Assembly (NCBI GenBank): GCA_051294375.1
Contig: CM119269.1
Location: forward strand, 21,499,665-21,563,664
From: Paraspadella gotoi
Lineage: Eukaryota; Chaetognatha
Length of the DNA: 64,000 nucleotides
Direction of reading: 5' to 3'
Numbering within the stretch: the first letter of the stretch is position 1; each line of letters starts with the position of its first letter. Shown here piece after piece: positions 33,498-43,970 of this stretch. The position numbers and the translations under genes were made by a program. The notes beneath the pieces were generated by a model that saw only the letters and a program-made list of their open reading frames with translations, made no database searches and was not told the DNA's origin.

Positions 33498-34240
33498 AAA
33501 TGAAGATATACTTGAAGGAGATACAAGGAATCCGAAATTTAAAAAAAAAAAAACGGTAAACATAAGATTCCGAAATTTCTTTTTGTTTAGTTGATTTCAA
33601 AAAAATTTACTGTTTTTATGCGTGATGCCACTTGGACAACGATTAAAAAGAGAGAAAAACGTGGTTTTATTTCTTGGTTGAATTCGAATGAGAAGAAACT
33701 TAACAAAGTAAGGAGGAGAAGTCAGCCGACGACGATGGTGATGAGGCTTCACTGTAGTTCAGTGAAATTTTTAATGTGACTGAGGTTATCTTCATGATGA
33801 CCGAGGCTCGAGGTGTTAGTTAGAAGAGTCGGAGGTAGTTTGGTTGAGTCTGAAGGGGCGGGTTGCATGATCTATTCCGAGATGTTCGTTGTATCGTTTG
33901 TGGACCGTATTTCCTTTCCAGAGGGCGGTGGCTGTGGAAACGTGCGACTTGACGGAGAGGTTGGGAGAAGATGAGGTGGAGATGCGAGATTCGCGTTGTC
34001 GGCCAGATTGCGATCTTTAGTCGGGTTCACCATAACATAACAACGTATTAAATATTCAGACAATAATAATATGGAACAATATACTTTAAGGAGATACAAT
34101 TGATGTTAAAATGTAGTTGATAACATTACTTTGGACGTCGATTAAAGAGAGAAATTGAATGAGAGAAACCTAACAAAGTAAGGAGAAAAATCAGCCGACG
34201 ACGACGGCGACTGAGGTTTCGGTAAAATGCTTAATACATT
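33498..34240 (+). repeat. Internal direct repeat within the first left-arm-only segment
   Basis: gaaggagatacaagg / taaggagatacaatt, cgattaaaaagagag / cgattaaagagag, aacaaagtaagga and cagccgacgacga occur in the same order at 33510-33760 and at 34085-34215, about 470-580 bp apart. The ORF at 33591-33779 lies in the first copy and is disrupted in the second, so it does not look conserved. Confidence 0.75.
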
Positions 34241-35090
34241 TAAATTGTACTATTAAAAATATTTGGTATTTATTTTGCAATAAAGTCATTTATCAGATCT
34301 TTTAAAAATTGATCTAATTCTCAATGCAAAATCAATTATATCATCTTTTTGCTGTTTTTACGATTCTACAGCAATAAACAATTCATTACCTGTTTCTTCT
34401 ACATTTTTATAAAAGCTCTGTTGAGTCCCTGGTAGTTCTGCCCAGCAGTGGTATCTAAATAATTTTACTAACATTGTTATCAGAACTTTAGCGATTCGAC
34501 TGCTTTAATTCCTCATGATAAAAAATAAATTATGGTAGTTGTAATGAGAAAGCTCCTAAGCCTTCTACACTTGTTAGCCAATACAGAGAGAGAGGAAGTG
34601 AACAAAGTATTTTTGTCATTTTAAGAAAGTTTTTTATCACGTCTGTTTTCTTAAGACAATTTTTTTTATTTTAGAACAAAATAACATTTTCTGTCTTCAT
34701 TTTTAAACATAATTTATTTATTTATTTAGGGGCGCCAATTTCTCCCATTTTGCTCAATTTTGCGGTTTTTTGATAGAATAATTCATAATTATAGAATTTA
34801 AAAAAATTATAATATCAAATATTTTATGTTTTAAATCATAAACTGTCAATATTACTTTAATTTTAGCAATAATATATGAAAAAATATTAATTAAAACTGA
34901 CATCTTTAATTTCATATATTGTTAATTTTTTTGCATTTTTCGACTTTCGGTCCTATTATAAACTGGCGAGGAACGGGAAAACTGGGCGTGGAATTTAGTT
35001 TTTTTATACCTAGGCTAATAAGTTTATTATCTAAGTCAAAAAATCAAGAGGGCTCGAAGTTAGATTTTTCATGTTTTGTATTTATACTCT
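34241..35090. other. AT-rich non-coding DNA in the first left-arm-only segment
   Basis: No exon or repeat landmark is recognised. Together with 32936-33497 it is absent from the right arm. Confidence 0.5.
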
Positions 35091-35623
35091 CCGCGCTATT
35101 ATCAGTCACGTCTGACTTTCGCCAAAGAAACTCGGAGTCCGGGACAGGAAATCGGACGGCGGTCCCATCGTTACAATCATCATGCAATCTGAAGCATTAG
35201 TGCTTTTTTAATCTTTAATCAGAATATTTTTTATACCATAATTAATATTAATTTGTTTTCAATTAGTTGAGTTGAACTAAGTTTTTAGTTTAATCAATTT
35301 AAGATTAAATAAAATTTTTTTTGCAATTATTTTTAATTTTAAGTGGGTTTTTGGCTACAAAATGAGGCCTTCAACGGTCGCATTTTGCCAATCCCAAATG
35401 GCTTTCATGTGAACTTTAGACATATTGTCCCCTGAACTTTAGACATATTGTCCCCTGCACGTTTCAGGTTTTGTAGTAAAGCTGGGATTAACTCTAAGCC
35501 TTAAGTCACGTCTTAATAAATATTTACTATTTTCGTAATATATGAAAAAAAAACAATATGCAAATTAAATTAAATTTCTTTCTTCGCTTATTTTTTTTTC
35601 TTAAAAAAAAAAAGAAGAAATTC

Positions 35624-35983
35624 TCATTCAGACTTTAATTTTTTTCCCTTTTTTTTCTTTTTCCCTTTTTTTTCTTTTTCCCTTTTTTTATCTTTTTCAA
35701 TTTTTTTTCCCTTTTTCGACTCGACGACTTCGTGACCTTCACACGAAACTTTCGATTCCTGACCTTTACTGACCCGAGTGACCCCGTCGAGTCCTCTGAG
35801 AGGGCGTGGCGACGTTGGGTGAATGACTAATTCTATCCGCGCGTACGAGAGAGAAACCGTCGCGCGCCCAGACCTTTGTCCGTTGTTGTTGTTTACGTCG
35901 TCGTCGTCGTTTTTTTTGTGGTCGGCGACGACGACGACGACGACGCCATCTAAGGTTTGAAAGGTTTTTTTAAAAGAAGCCAA
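35624..35983 (-). other. Minus-strand ORF with a partner in the other arm, unknown
   Basis: The 119-codon frame starts MASFKKTFQTLDG, runs through Val and Asp/Asn tracts from (GTC)n and (GTT)n repeats, has an ordinary-looking middle (TVSLSYARIELVIHPTSPRP, LRGLDGVTRVSKGQES) and a Lys-rich end from a T-run tract. The middle is copied in the right arm at 46850-47000 but there single-base indels break the frame. I find no domain. The composition-driven ends and the loss of frame make a real gene unlikely, though the middle stretch could be an exon. Confidence 0.2.
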
Positions 35984-36177
35984 ACTTTTAATATTTTGTA
36001 TCTCGGCTAAAAGCGTGCAAAAGTTTAAGTTATGAAGAGAATCTATAATATATATATAGGACTAGGCGAAGTGAAAGTGCAGATAAAAATCGAATAAGTT
36101 GCATGAACCAGTCTTGTACTAAAAGAACATTTGATATATAACAAGTTTGAGCCAAACAATGTCGGATCTGCCTACGA

Positions 36178-36245
36178 AATTAATTAATTAATTGATTAAT
36201 TAATTAATTAATTAATTAATAGATTAATTAATTAATAGATTAATT
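36178..36245 (+). repeat. (AATT)n microsatellite
   Basis: ttaattaattaattaattga repeated with ATAG and TGAT interruptions. The family F copy at 24477-24500 has the same motif in the equivalent place. Confidence 0.93.
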
Positions 36246-36580
36246 ATAATTTATATTCAGCTTGTCAATCATCGATGTCCTTAAAAATTGAGTCAGGACA
36301 GTTATTAAAGTTTTGTTTACATTTTATCAAACAAACAAATATCCTCTATTGTATCGAGCCAGGCGGGCAAAAGCCGTCCTGTCTAGATTTTTTTTTCGGT
36401 TTAGCTTTCGCGTCTCGCTTTTTTGCAATCATGGGCTTCTGAAAGATTGTATCATAGGAGGAATTTTTCATATATGGCCTCTAATCATAAAAAAGGCATC
36501 TTTAAAATTCTCATGTTTCATATCAATGATGGTATTTGTTTATGTTTTATTACAAAACAAAAAACGTTTTAATTAATGAT

Positions 36581-37010
36581 GTCGCTCTCTCTCTCTCTCT
36601 TTTTCTCCGTCACCTGCTTCTTCCAAAAACGAGTTCCGGCTCTCTCTCCTCACGTTCCTCCGCTTCTTCTCTCTCTCTCTCTCTTCTCCTCTCTCTCTCT
36701 CTCTCTTTTTTTTACAAAAAATTTTTAGATATAATGTGGGTTCACTAATGTAAAAAACGATGCCGCGAACAGGGCGCGAACCCGGGTCCTTTGGGTAGAG
36801 AATTAGCCATGCTACGTGCGGCGCCAAAGTACTGCTGATCTGTAAACCGAGTAAAGGGGCTTAGAGGCTTCTCTCTCTCTCTCTCTTTAAATTATTATAT
36901 ATCGCTCTTCTCTTTCTCTTTTTCTCTGCAGGCGGCTGTCTCTCTCTTCTCTCTTCTTTTTCTTCTCTCTCTCTGTCCTCTCTGTCTCTTCGTGTGTGTC
37001 TGTCCCTATC
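36581..37010. repeat. (CT)n tracts
   Basis: CT tracts at 36582-36602, 36670-36708, 36871-36890 and 36940-36995, with TTTTTC and GTC interruptions. Confidence 0.9.
36762..36828 (-). repeat. tRNA-like remnant on the minus strand
   Basis: On the minus strand the sequence begins gccgc and ends gcggc, has a box A-like tagcatggctaat and a box B-like gggttcgcgcccc-type T arm (cccgggttcgcgccctg), and aaaggacc before it as in many animal tRNAs. The anticodon stem is not convincing and the T stem has mismatches, so it is best read as a tRNA-derived remnant or SINE head. Confidence 0.35.
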
Positions 37011-37019
37011 TGTCGAACT

Positions 37020-37560
37020 TTTAGCAGTGGATCGTTTGTTTTTTAAAAATTTGATTATTTTTTTCCTTCTAAAACTTTTTATTTATTGCCATTTATTCCG
37101 GCGCTTTTTTCAATACAAAAATCCCTAGTTTCATCCGCAGATTTTTCGTGGATTTATTCCTTCTTCTCTCTCTCTCTCTCTCTTTTCTCTCTCTCTCTCT
37201 TTCTTTCTCTCTCTCTCTCTCTTTCACTCATACACGCAATTTTTTGTTTTATTGACTATCATCGCATCAATGAATGACAATCATCGAATCAATGAATGAC
37301 AATCATCGCATCACTGAATGACTATCATCACAGCAGTGAATGACTATCATCGCAATCAATTAATGATTATCATCGAATCAATAAATCAATTCTATCTACA
37401 TCAATAAATTACTATTACATCAATCAATTAGTATTACCTCAATCAAATTACTAGTACATCAAACAATTCGTTATCGCATGATTCATTCGTTTTTTTTCCC
37501 GGTTTTTTTTCATTAATTTTCATATGATAGTGGGCTCTGGCTCGATCTTGAGTTCTTTTA
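37020..37560 (+). repeat. Repeat family G copy with 22-bp ATCGCATCAATGAATGACTATC tandem
   Basis: gatcgtttgttttttaaaaa, ttattgccatttattccg, gatttttcgtggatttattc, a CT tract and tcatacacgcaattttttg occur in the same order at 55840-56040. Each copy is followed by a tandem of about 22 bp (gactatcatcgcatcaatgaat) at 37250-37480 and 56055-56270, and then ggctcgatc and tcttttaagattttttt. Confidence 0.85.
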
Positions 37561-37589
37561 AGATTTTTTATTTTATGTCTCCTTCTCAC

Positions 37590-37652
37590 TCTCTCTCTCT
37601 CACTCTCTCTCTCTCTCTCACTCTCTCTTCTCTCTCTCTCTCTCTCTCTTTT
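37590..37652. repeat. (CT)n microsatellite
   Basis: CT tract with CAC interruptions. Confidence 0.93.
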
Positions 37653-38579
37653 TATCCAATTAGCGACGATCCTTATGCTTTTAAGATTTTTTTAACTGCA
37701 TCATTTTTTTCAACTTGCATAATTTTTCAACTGTGCATGGTCCGTCCAAAAAACTTTATATCTAAGTTCTTCTAGATATGTCCGCTCGCGCTTAATAAAA
37801 AAATCCGAAAGAACGAAGCAGGTTTCTGATAATTTTGGTTCCTAGCAATTTTTGCACCAGTAGCGCAGTATAATATACAAAACCATAGATGATTTCTGAA
37901 ACTGCCACTGTGTTGGGCTATGCCAACGCCGCCGCGAACAAAGAAAAATCCATAAAGGTCTTGATTAAAAAATACTGAAAATTAAACACGGACGCTTAGT
38001 CTGATTCGTTTAAAATTTTTTTTATTTTGTGTATTTACTGTATAAGTCAAATAAATATACAGCCGGTACATGCACTGATTCCATTCTGTATTGGGTTAAG
38101 CCTAACTTTTAAAGCGGCCCATAATGAAAAAAATAAATTGACATCATAGTAAGAAATAATAGCAGTTAATCCAATTTTTTTTTCTTCAAAAATTTGTATG
38201 TTTGTCCATTTTTGTTTCTTACTGTTTTTGCCCAAACATTGCCTTTAAAATTATAAAAATAAAAGATTAGCTAATGAAACTACAATGTCTTAGGTATATT
38301 TCGTTGCCGGAACAGAAGAAAATTCATTGATTTGTTTAGTATCAATATTGGAGCCTTGAAATAACACATTTCTTGGCAATTTAACCCTTTATTGATAAAA
38401 GCCTTGTATTATAATAAAAAATTAAAAACAACAATTTTAACCATACAGTACATGCATTAGCGTTTGTTATTTAAAAAATTGTAAGTGTTTTTTTTAATTA
38501 AAAAATTGTTATATTAAATAGCTAATGGCATTTATGCAAAGGTTTTAATTTGCACATGGAAATGACAAAAAATTTAAAA

Positions 38580-39130
38580 ATTTGATAATTACAGTCTTTT
38601 AGCCCCTATGTCAGGTCGTTTTTTAAATCAGCCGGATACAAAGGTTGAACTCCAAATTTTCATATTTAAATAATTATGTTTTTAAGGTTCTACATGAATT
38701 TTTTTAAATTTTTTGTGTTTTTCACCAAAATATAATTCCAATATATGCCTTAGTAATTATATTAAACATTTCGAAGTTATAGAAAAATTTTTGTTAATAT
38801 CAGAAACACTAATTACAATCTTTTCTCTTTCAGAAATCTTACATTTATTTTTTTTTTTTAATTATGGCCAAGTTGTATTTAATTTAATTTCAAAAGTTGT
38901 CATACTTTTGACTAAATTCCGATCCAGTTTTAAAAAAATCCTTTGAAAACATTTCTAAAGAAAAATATTATGGGAAAAGATGCCCATAATTATGGCTTTA
39001 ATATGTACCAGTCTTCATCGTCTATCATTTTTGGTTCCAAAAAGATATCAAAGAAAATCAATTTTTTTATTTACCAATTAAGCTCACTCGGCCGAAGCTT
39101 AAAAAAATTTAAGTGAACCAAAAGAAATTA
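38580..39130 (-). repeat. Interspersed repeat family E, reverse copy
   Basis: cccataattatggctttaat, tttttggttccaaaaagata tc, ccaattaagctcac and ggccgaagcttaaaaaaatt are the reverse complement of words at 17430-17570; agtcttttagcccctatgtc matches 17850-17870 reversed. Confidence 0.75.
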
Positions 39131-39299
39131 TAATGAACGCAGATTTGTTTTAAAAAATTGAGGCGTGCGAAAATGACCATTTTTTTGTAGCATTATTTCC
39201 TTTGAAACGCTTGGTCGATTGATTTTGAATGTTATATCAACAATATGACATCATTTGCCTATCAGTAAAAATGTAAAAAATCATTTAAAAAACATTATA

Positions 39300-40500
39300 A
39301 ACGACCAGGTAACTGCCTATCTACTCTTCACTCACTTCTACCGGCTCACAAAATTTCAATCTCAATCTATCATGGGTTAAAAGAAATAAAAGATTCCAAG
39401 TAAATGTGACGTCATAATTTTTGTCATTTAAACTCATTCCACTGCGGTTTTTTACGTTTCCACTGCAAGCTTTATATCAAGCTTCGTCATTACGTTTTCC
39501 TACCACACACAAAATTTCAAACTCAATCTAATCCATCCAATATATTGATTAATTTGGAAGTATTTATTGGTTAAAATAAGGTAAAAAGATTTTAGTAAAT
39601 TTCGACTTATGTTTTTTCCATTTAAACTAATTTCCACTCACACAGGATTCCATCGAAATTTATATTCCAGCTTTAATCACACACTTTCCTACCACACACA
39701 AAATTAATTCCAATCCAACCAGCCAATCACGAGTTATTGGATCTTTTTTTGCTAAGATGGGACGCGATGACGGATTGATTGTTAACTAATTACATTAATT
39801 ATTGATTAATTATTTACTAATTGGATTAATTAAAACTGATTAATTATTTGATTTACTTTAATACATCCTGCAGCATACATTAATATAAAAAGGAAAAAGA
39901 AGCATAATCAATTAGTAAAACAGGTTTATTTGTTTTTTTCCATTTAAACTCATTTCCATTTCAAACTATTCCATCGAAACTTTATTCCTGTTCAATCACA
40001 CACTTTCCTACACCACATACAAAATTCCAGGTCAATCAGCCCATCCACTCGTGAGCAATTGGTGTTCAAATAGTGACTGTATATTTTTTTTGTTTTTGTT
40101 CCATTAAACTCATTCCACTCGGACAATTCCATCGAAACTTAATATTCCAGCTCAATCACACACTTAACCTATCCCACACACAAAATTCAAAATTTAAATC
40201 CATCCAATCCAATCACGAGTAATTGTGTTTTTTGCTAAGGATGCGACGGACGGCACGGAAACGACGGACGGCACGACGACGCGACGGACGACGGAAAACG
40301 GAACGACGGACGGACGGCACGGACGACGCGACGGACGGACGGACGGACGACAGGACAGACGGACGGACGACATCATTTTTTTGCCATTAATTTATCATAA
40401 TTCAATGTTCTGACATGAATAAGTGTGTGCCCGACAATATTGAGGGGGCGGACCGACGGACCGAAAAAGTGAGTTATAAAAAGTGAGTTATAGAGTCGCG
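39300..40500 (-). repeat. Tandem units of family F (about 180-190 bp) and GACG-rich end
   Basis: Four to five diverged units each contain catttaaactcatttcca, attccatcgaaactt, ccagctcaatcacacacttt cctac, ccacacacaaaatt and ccatccaatcacgagtaatt. They are reverse-complement relatives of the three units at 23980-24450. 40240-40375 is a GACGGACG-rich tract, the counterpart of the gtcc tract at 23910-23960. Confidence 0.8.
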
Positions 40501-40559
40501 GCATCTTGCTGCAATAAGCCAAAGCATTTCCGGGGGGGCGGGACCTAAAAAAAAAATAC

Positions 40560-40810
40560 TTATAAACAAAGTTTTTTTTTTAAGGATTTTTTAATCCACA
40601 TAATGAAATAATTTTATCAACTTGTTGTGAAGAATTCGAATCTGCTTTCAAAAATAGAAAAAAAAAACCTTTTAAAATTGTAACAATTTCTATGTATAAA
40701 TATGGGCGTATGCGAAAATTGAAAAATATTTTTTTTTTATTTAAAAATGTTCCCAGGTACTAGCCTGTTCATGATCAATATTCGAATTTTGATTCAACTC
40801 GATTTTAATA
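40560..40810. repeat. Part of a foldback family B element split by the 4.4-kb insertion
   Basis: Together with 36065-36140 this half corresponds to the uninterrupted element at 46260-46630 in the right arm (gaattcgaatctgctttcaaa, tatgcgaaaattgaaaaat, attcgaattttgattcaact). Confidence 0.75.
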
Positions 40811-41609
40811 TTTTTGCTCCGCCTTAATGTACACGCATGTCTTAATGTCTCTTAATGTCTCCGCCCTATCCCTCAAATTCAAACCCTTCGACTTTTGTTT
40901 TGTAAATTTTAAATAAAGTTGTCTTTATTATTCCGCAGCTAAATTTTTACGAATCTAATCTAGACTTTTGTTTCCATCCTTATTCCTTCAATCGAAACAA
41001 TTCACATAGTATTGGTATTTGGCACCATTGGCACATAACGCCGTCTTTATCGTCGTCATCATTGTCGCTGCTATTGTTAATATTAAGAGAAAGCCATCAT
41101 TGCCGTCATTGCCATCATTGCCATCATTGCCGTCATTATAATCCTTGTCATCATTATCATTGGCATTTCTTCCAGGACGCTAATGTCGACATTTCTTATC
41201 ATCGTAATCTTTATCATTACGAATCATAGTCATCAATTACCTATTATCATCTATCACATAGACGTCTTTTTGCTGCATCAGTTGTCTTTTGTATCATAAT
41301 GCTCGTCGTCTCTCCATTGTCATCACTATTTCGCAATCATCAATCTCCCGTATGTTACTCGGTCGCCAGGTCGGCCCACCGTGGGTCTTTTCTGTCTTGT
41401 CATCGTCGTCGTCATCGGTTCGTCTCGCATCGTGCAAGTCGTCATCATTGCGTCGCTCCCCCATTCCACGTCGATGCCAAAGAACATCAATGCCCGACTT
41501 TTTCCTTGGACGGTCATTTGGAAATGGAAATTGACCGGAGGTCTGGTAATGATAAAAAATTAGCGATGGTGGGATTGGAGTAAGAATGGCGCGGATGGTG
41601 GCTGGGGTG

Positions 41610-42292
41610 GGGGAGAGAGAGAGGAAGGGAGAGTCGTGGAGAGAACGAGAGAGGGAAGTGGAGTGAGGGAAGGGAGAGAGGGGGGAGAGAGAGAGAGGGG
41701 AGAGAGAGGGGGAGGGGGAGAGAGAGTGGAGGAAGGGAGAGAGAGGGGAGAGAGCGGCGGGGAGGAGAGAGAGAAGGGGAGGGAGAGAGAGAGAGGAAGG
41801 GAGGGAGAGAGGGGGGGGAGATAAGGCGGGAGAGAGAGGGGCGAGGGGGAGAGAGAATGGGAGGGAAAGGGGAGAGAGGGGGAGAGAGGGTAGCAGGGCG
41901 AGCGGAAGGAGGGAAATATATACGAGAAAAAGGAACTGAGGGAAAAAACCTTTAAAAGAGTCTAGACTATCGTTTCTTTCTCTCTCTCTCTCTCTCTCCA
42001 TCTTCTCTGTCGCTACTCTCTGCTGTCTTCCTTTCTTTCTCTCCTTTTTGTCGTCTCTTACTCTCTTTCTTTCTCTCTCATCTCTCTCTCTCTCTGTCTT
42101 CATCTTTATTTTTCCTCTTTTTTTTCATTTTCTTTCTGTGTTTTTAATTATCTCTCCTTCTCCTTTATCGCTCTCTTCTCTCTCTCATCTCTCTCATCTC
42201 TTCTCTCTCTTCTCTCTCTCTCATCCTCTCTCCTCCTTCTCTCTGTCCACTCCCTTCTCTCTCGTTATCTCTTTCTCTCTTCATAGTGCTCC

Positions 42293-42324
<32 letters not shown>

Positions 42325-42325
42325 G

Positions 42326-42358
<33 letters not shown>

Positions 42359-42392
42359 TTCTCTCTCTCTCCTCACCTCCTCTCTCTCTATT

Positions 42393-42440
<48 letters not shown>

Positions 42441-42465
42441 TCTTCTCTCTCGTCTTCATGTTTCT
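41610..42465. repeat. (AG)n/G-rich tract followed by (CT)n tract
   Basis: 41610-41885 is AG-rich with many GGGG interruptions and 41970-42465 is CT-rich. The right arm mirrors this (45300-45600 AG, 45655-45800 CT). ORFs on both strands (Ser/Leu/Pro and Arg/Glu/Gly) are repeat shadows. Confidence 0.9.
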
Positions 42466-42984
42466 TGAGTACCCCAAAAGCGAATTGGTGAAATTCCCTG
42501 GCCGTTGCAGGGGAGCAGAAGTAAGAGGAGAGAGTCGCGAAATAATTGAGGCGTCAATTCTGTGCGAGACGTAGACGGCAAGGTTCCATCAAGCGGAGGG
42601 GTTGCGGGGGGTGGAGATTCTGCGTGATGGGGTAAGGGGGAGAGACCACAACATCAAAATGCGTCCGATTTCCATCTCTAGACATCTTTCGTTTGCGGGC
42701 GCGGCGACGACGACGATGAAAGACGCGGACGACGAACATACGACTAGACGATGCAAGACGCGGAAAATGAAGCAACGAACAATTCGAATTACCATCCGGC
42801 GGGAAAAGCGAAATATCGCAAACAAAAAAACCGTTTGTGAAAAGCGATAAATTTATACAAAGGCTCAGTAAGTCGAATTTTTATTTTTATAGAAATAAGA
42901 TATATTATCAACGTAGCGCGGCGTCCATGTTTGTAAATCGTATTGAGATATTGAGACATTCATGAATTTTACTTTAAAATTCAT

Positions 42985-43171
42985 NNNNNNNNNNNNNNNN
43001 NNNNNNNNNNNNNNNNNNNNNNNNNNNNNNNNNNNNNNNNNNNNNNNNNNNNNNNNNNNNNNNNNNNNNNNNNNNNNNNNNNNNNNNNNNNNNNNNNNNN
43101 NNNNNNNNNNNNNNNNNNNNNNNNNNNNNNNNNNNNNNNNNNNNNNNNNNNNNNNNNNNNNNNNNNNNNNN
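42985..43171. other. Assembly gap (187 N)
   Basis: Run of N in the left arm, within a segment (about 42940-43395) that has no counterpart in the right arm. The flank 43300-43380 contains a family D fragment (gtctcgattaaaaaacttgc agggtctta). Confidence 1.
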
Positions 43172-43419
43172 GATTTATGATGATTGCAACAAAGTTTTAG
43201 ACATTTTTGTATTTGATAACCTTATGGTCATCGTAGCATTTTGAATATTTGAAAGAAATAATTGATCAATAAACTGATAGGAAGTTAATAACCTAAATTG
43301 CTAGAGTGTCTCGATTAAAAAACTTGCAGGGTCTTACTACTTAATTATTAAGTTGTACTAGCCGATCCCAATTAAAAAGACAAGATCTCACTTGTTTAAT
43401 ATCTGTTGTATTCGTTGTG

Positions 43420-43534
<115 letters not shown>

Positions 43535-43852
43535 TGCGAAATCCACCTCATTCAATATTTCTATTCATTTTCTTATCAGCCCCTCTTTCCCGATATATTT
43601 TTTAATCCGCGATCTCACGGGATTTCGAATGCGCGGCTTAAGACGTTCGAGTCTTTGATGAGTTCGTCTGAGGGAAAGAAAAAAATATTTCTGAAAAGAT
43701 GGAAAAAAATCATGTTTGAATGCAAACGGTTTATTTGATTGCAAGGAGATGAAAATGTTTACTAATTTGAAGGAAAAAATGTGTTTACTGCGAAATTTAA
43801 TTCTGGACACCTGAAAAAATTGATCTTTTTCCTACGTGATCTATCTCAAAAA

Positions 43853-43970
43853 AGAGAGAGAGAGAGAGAGAGGGAGATCGAGGAGAGAGAGAGAGAGAGA
43901 GAGCAGAAGAGAGAGAAGAGAGAGAAGAAGGAGTAGAGAAGAGGAGAAGAAGGAGAGTTAAGAGAGATAA
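43853..43970. repeat. GA-rich spacer at the palindrome centre
   Basis: An interrupted GA/GAA tract lies at the symmetry axis, between ttgatctttttcctacgtga on the left and gaaaatcaattttttcaggt on the right. It is unpaired and separates the arms by roughly 150 bp. Confidence 0.85.

Larger units (their letters stand above)
36141..40546 (-). mobile_element. 4.4-kb insertion in the left arm with family F ends
   Basis: The right arm reads through this point without the segment: gaacattgatatataaaaat (reverse complement of about 46535-46560) against gatatata at 36133-36140 here, resuming after ggacct at 40546. The segment starts acaagtttgagccaaacaat and gtcggatctgcctacg and ends with cggaccgacggaccg, atagagtcgcgg and gcgggacct. 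These are the two ends of the compact family F copy at 23785-24800, reversed. Inside lie an (AATT)n run, CT tracts, a tRNA-like remnant, copies of the 55.8-56.3 kb and 17.4-17.9 kb repeats, and about 1.2 kb of tandem units. It has no TIR or protein-coding ORF. Confidence 0.75.

Noticed and set aside
40194-40413. Arg/Asp/Thr ORFs over the GACG tract
   Set aside because: They arise from a degenerate GACGGACG repeat at the end of repeat family F.
41294-42103. 269-codon minus-strand ORF rich in Leu, Ser and Pro
   Set aside because: Most of it is the complement of AG/GGG repeats; the counterpart in the right arm does not keep the frame.
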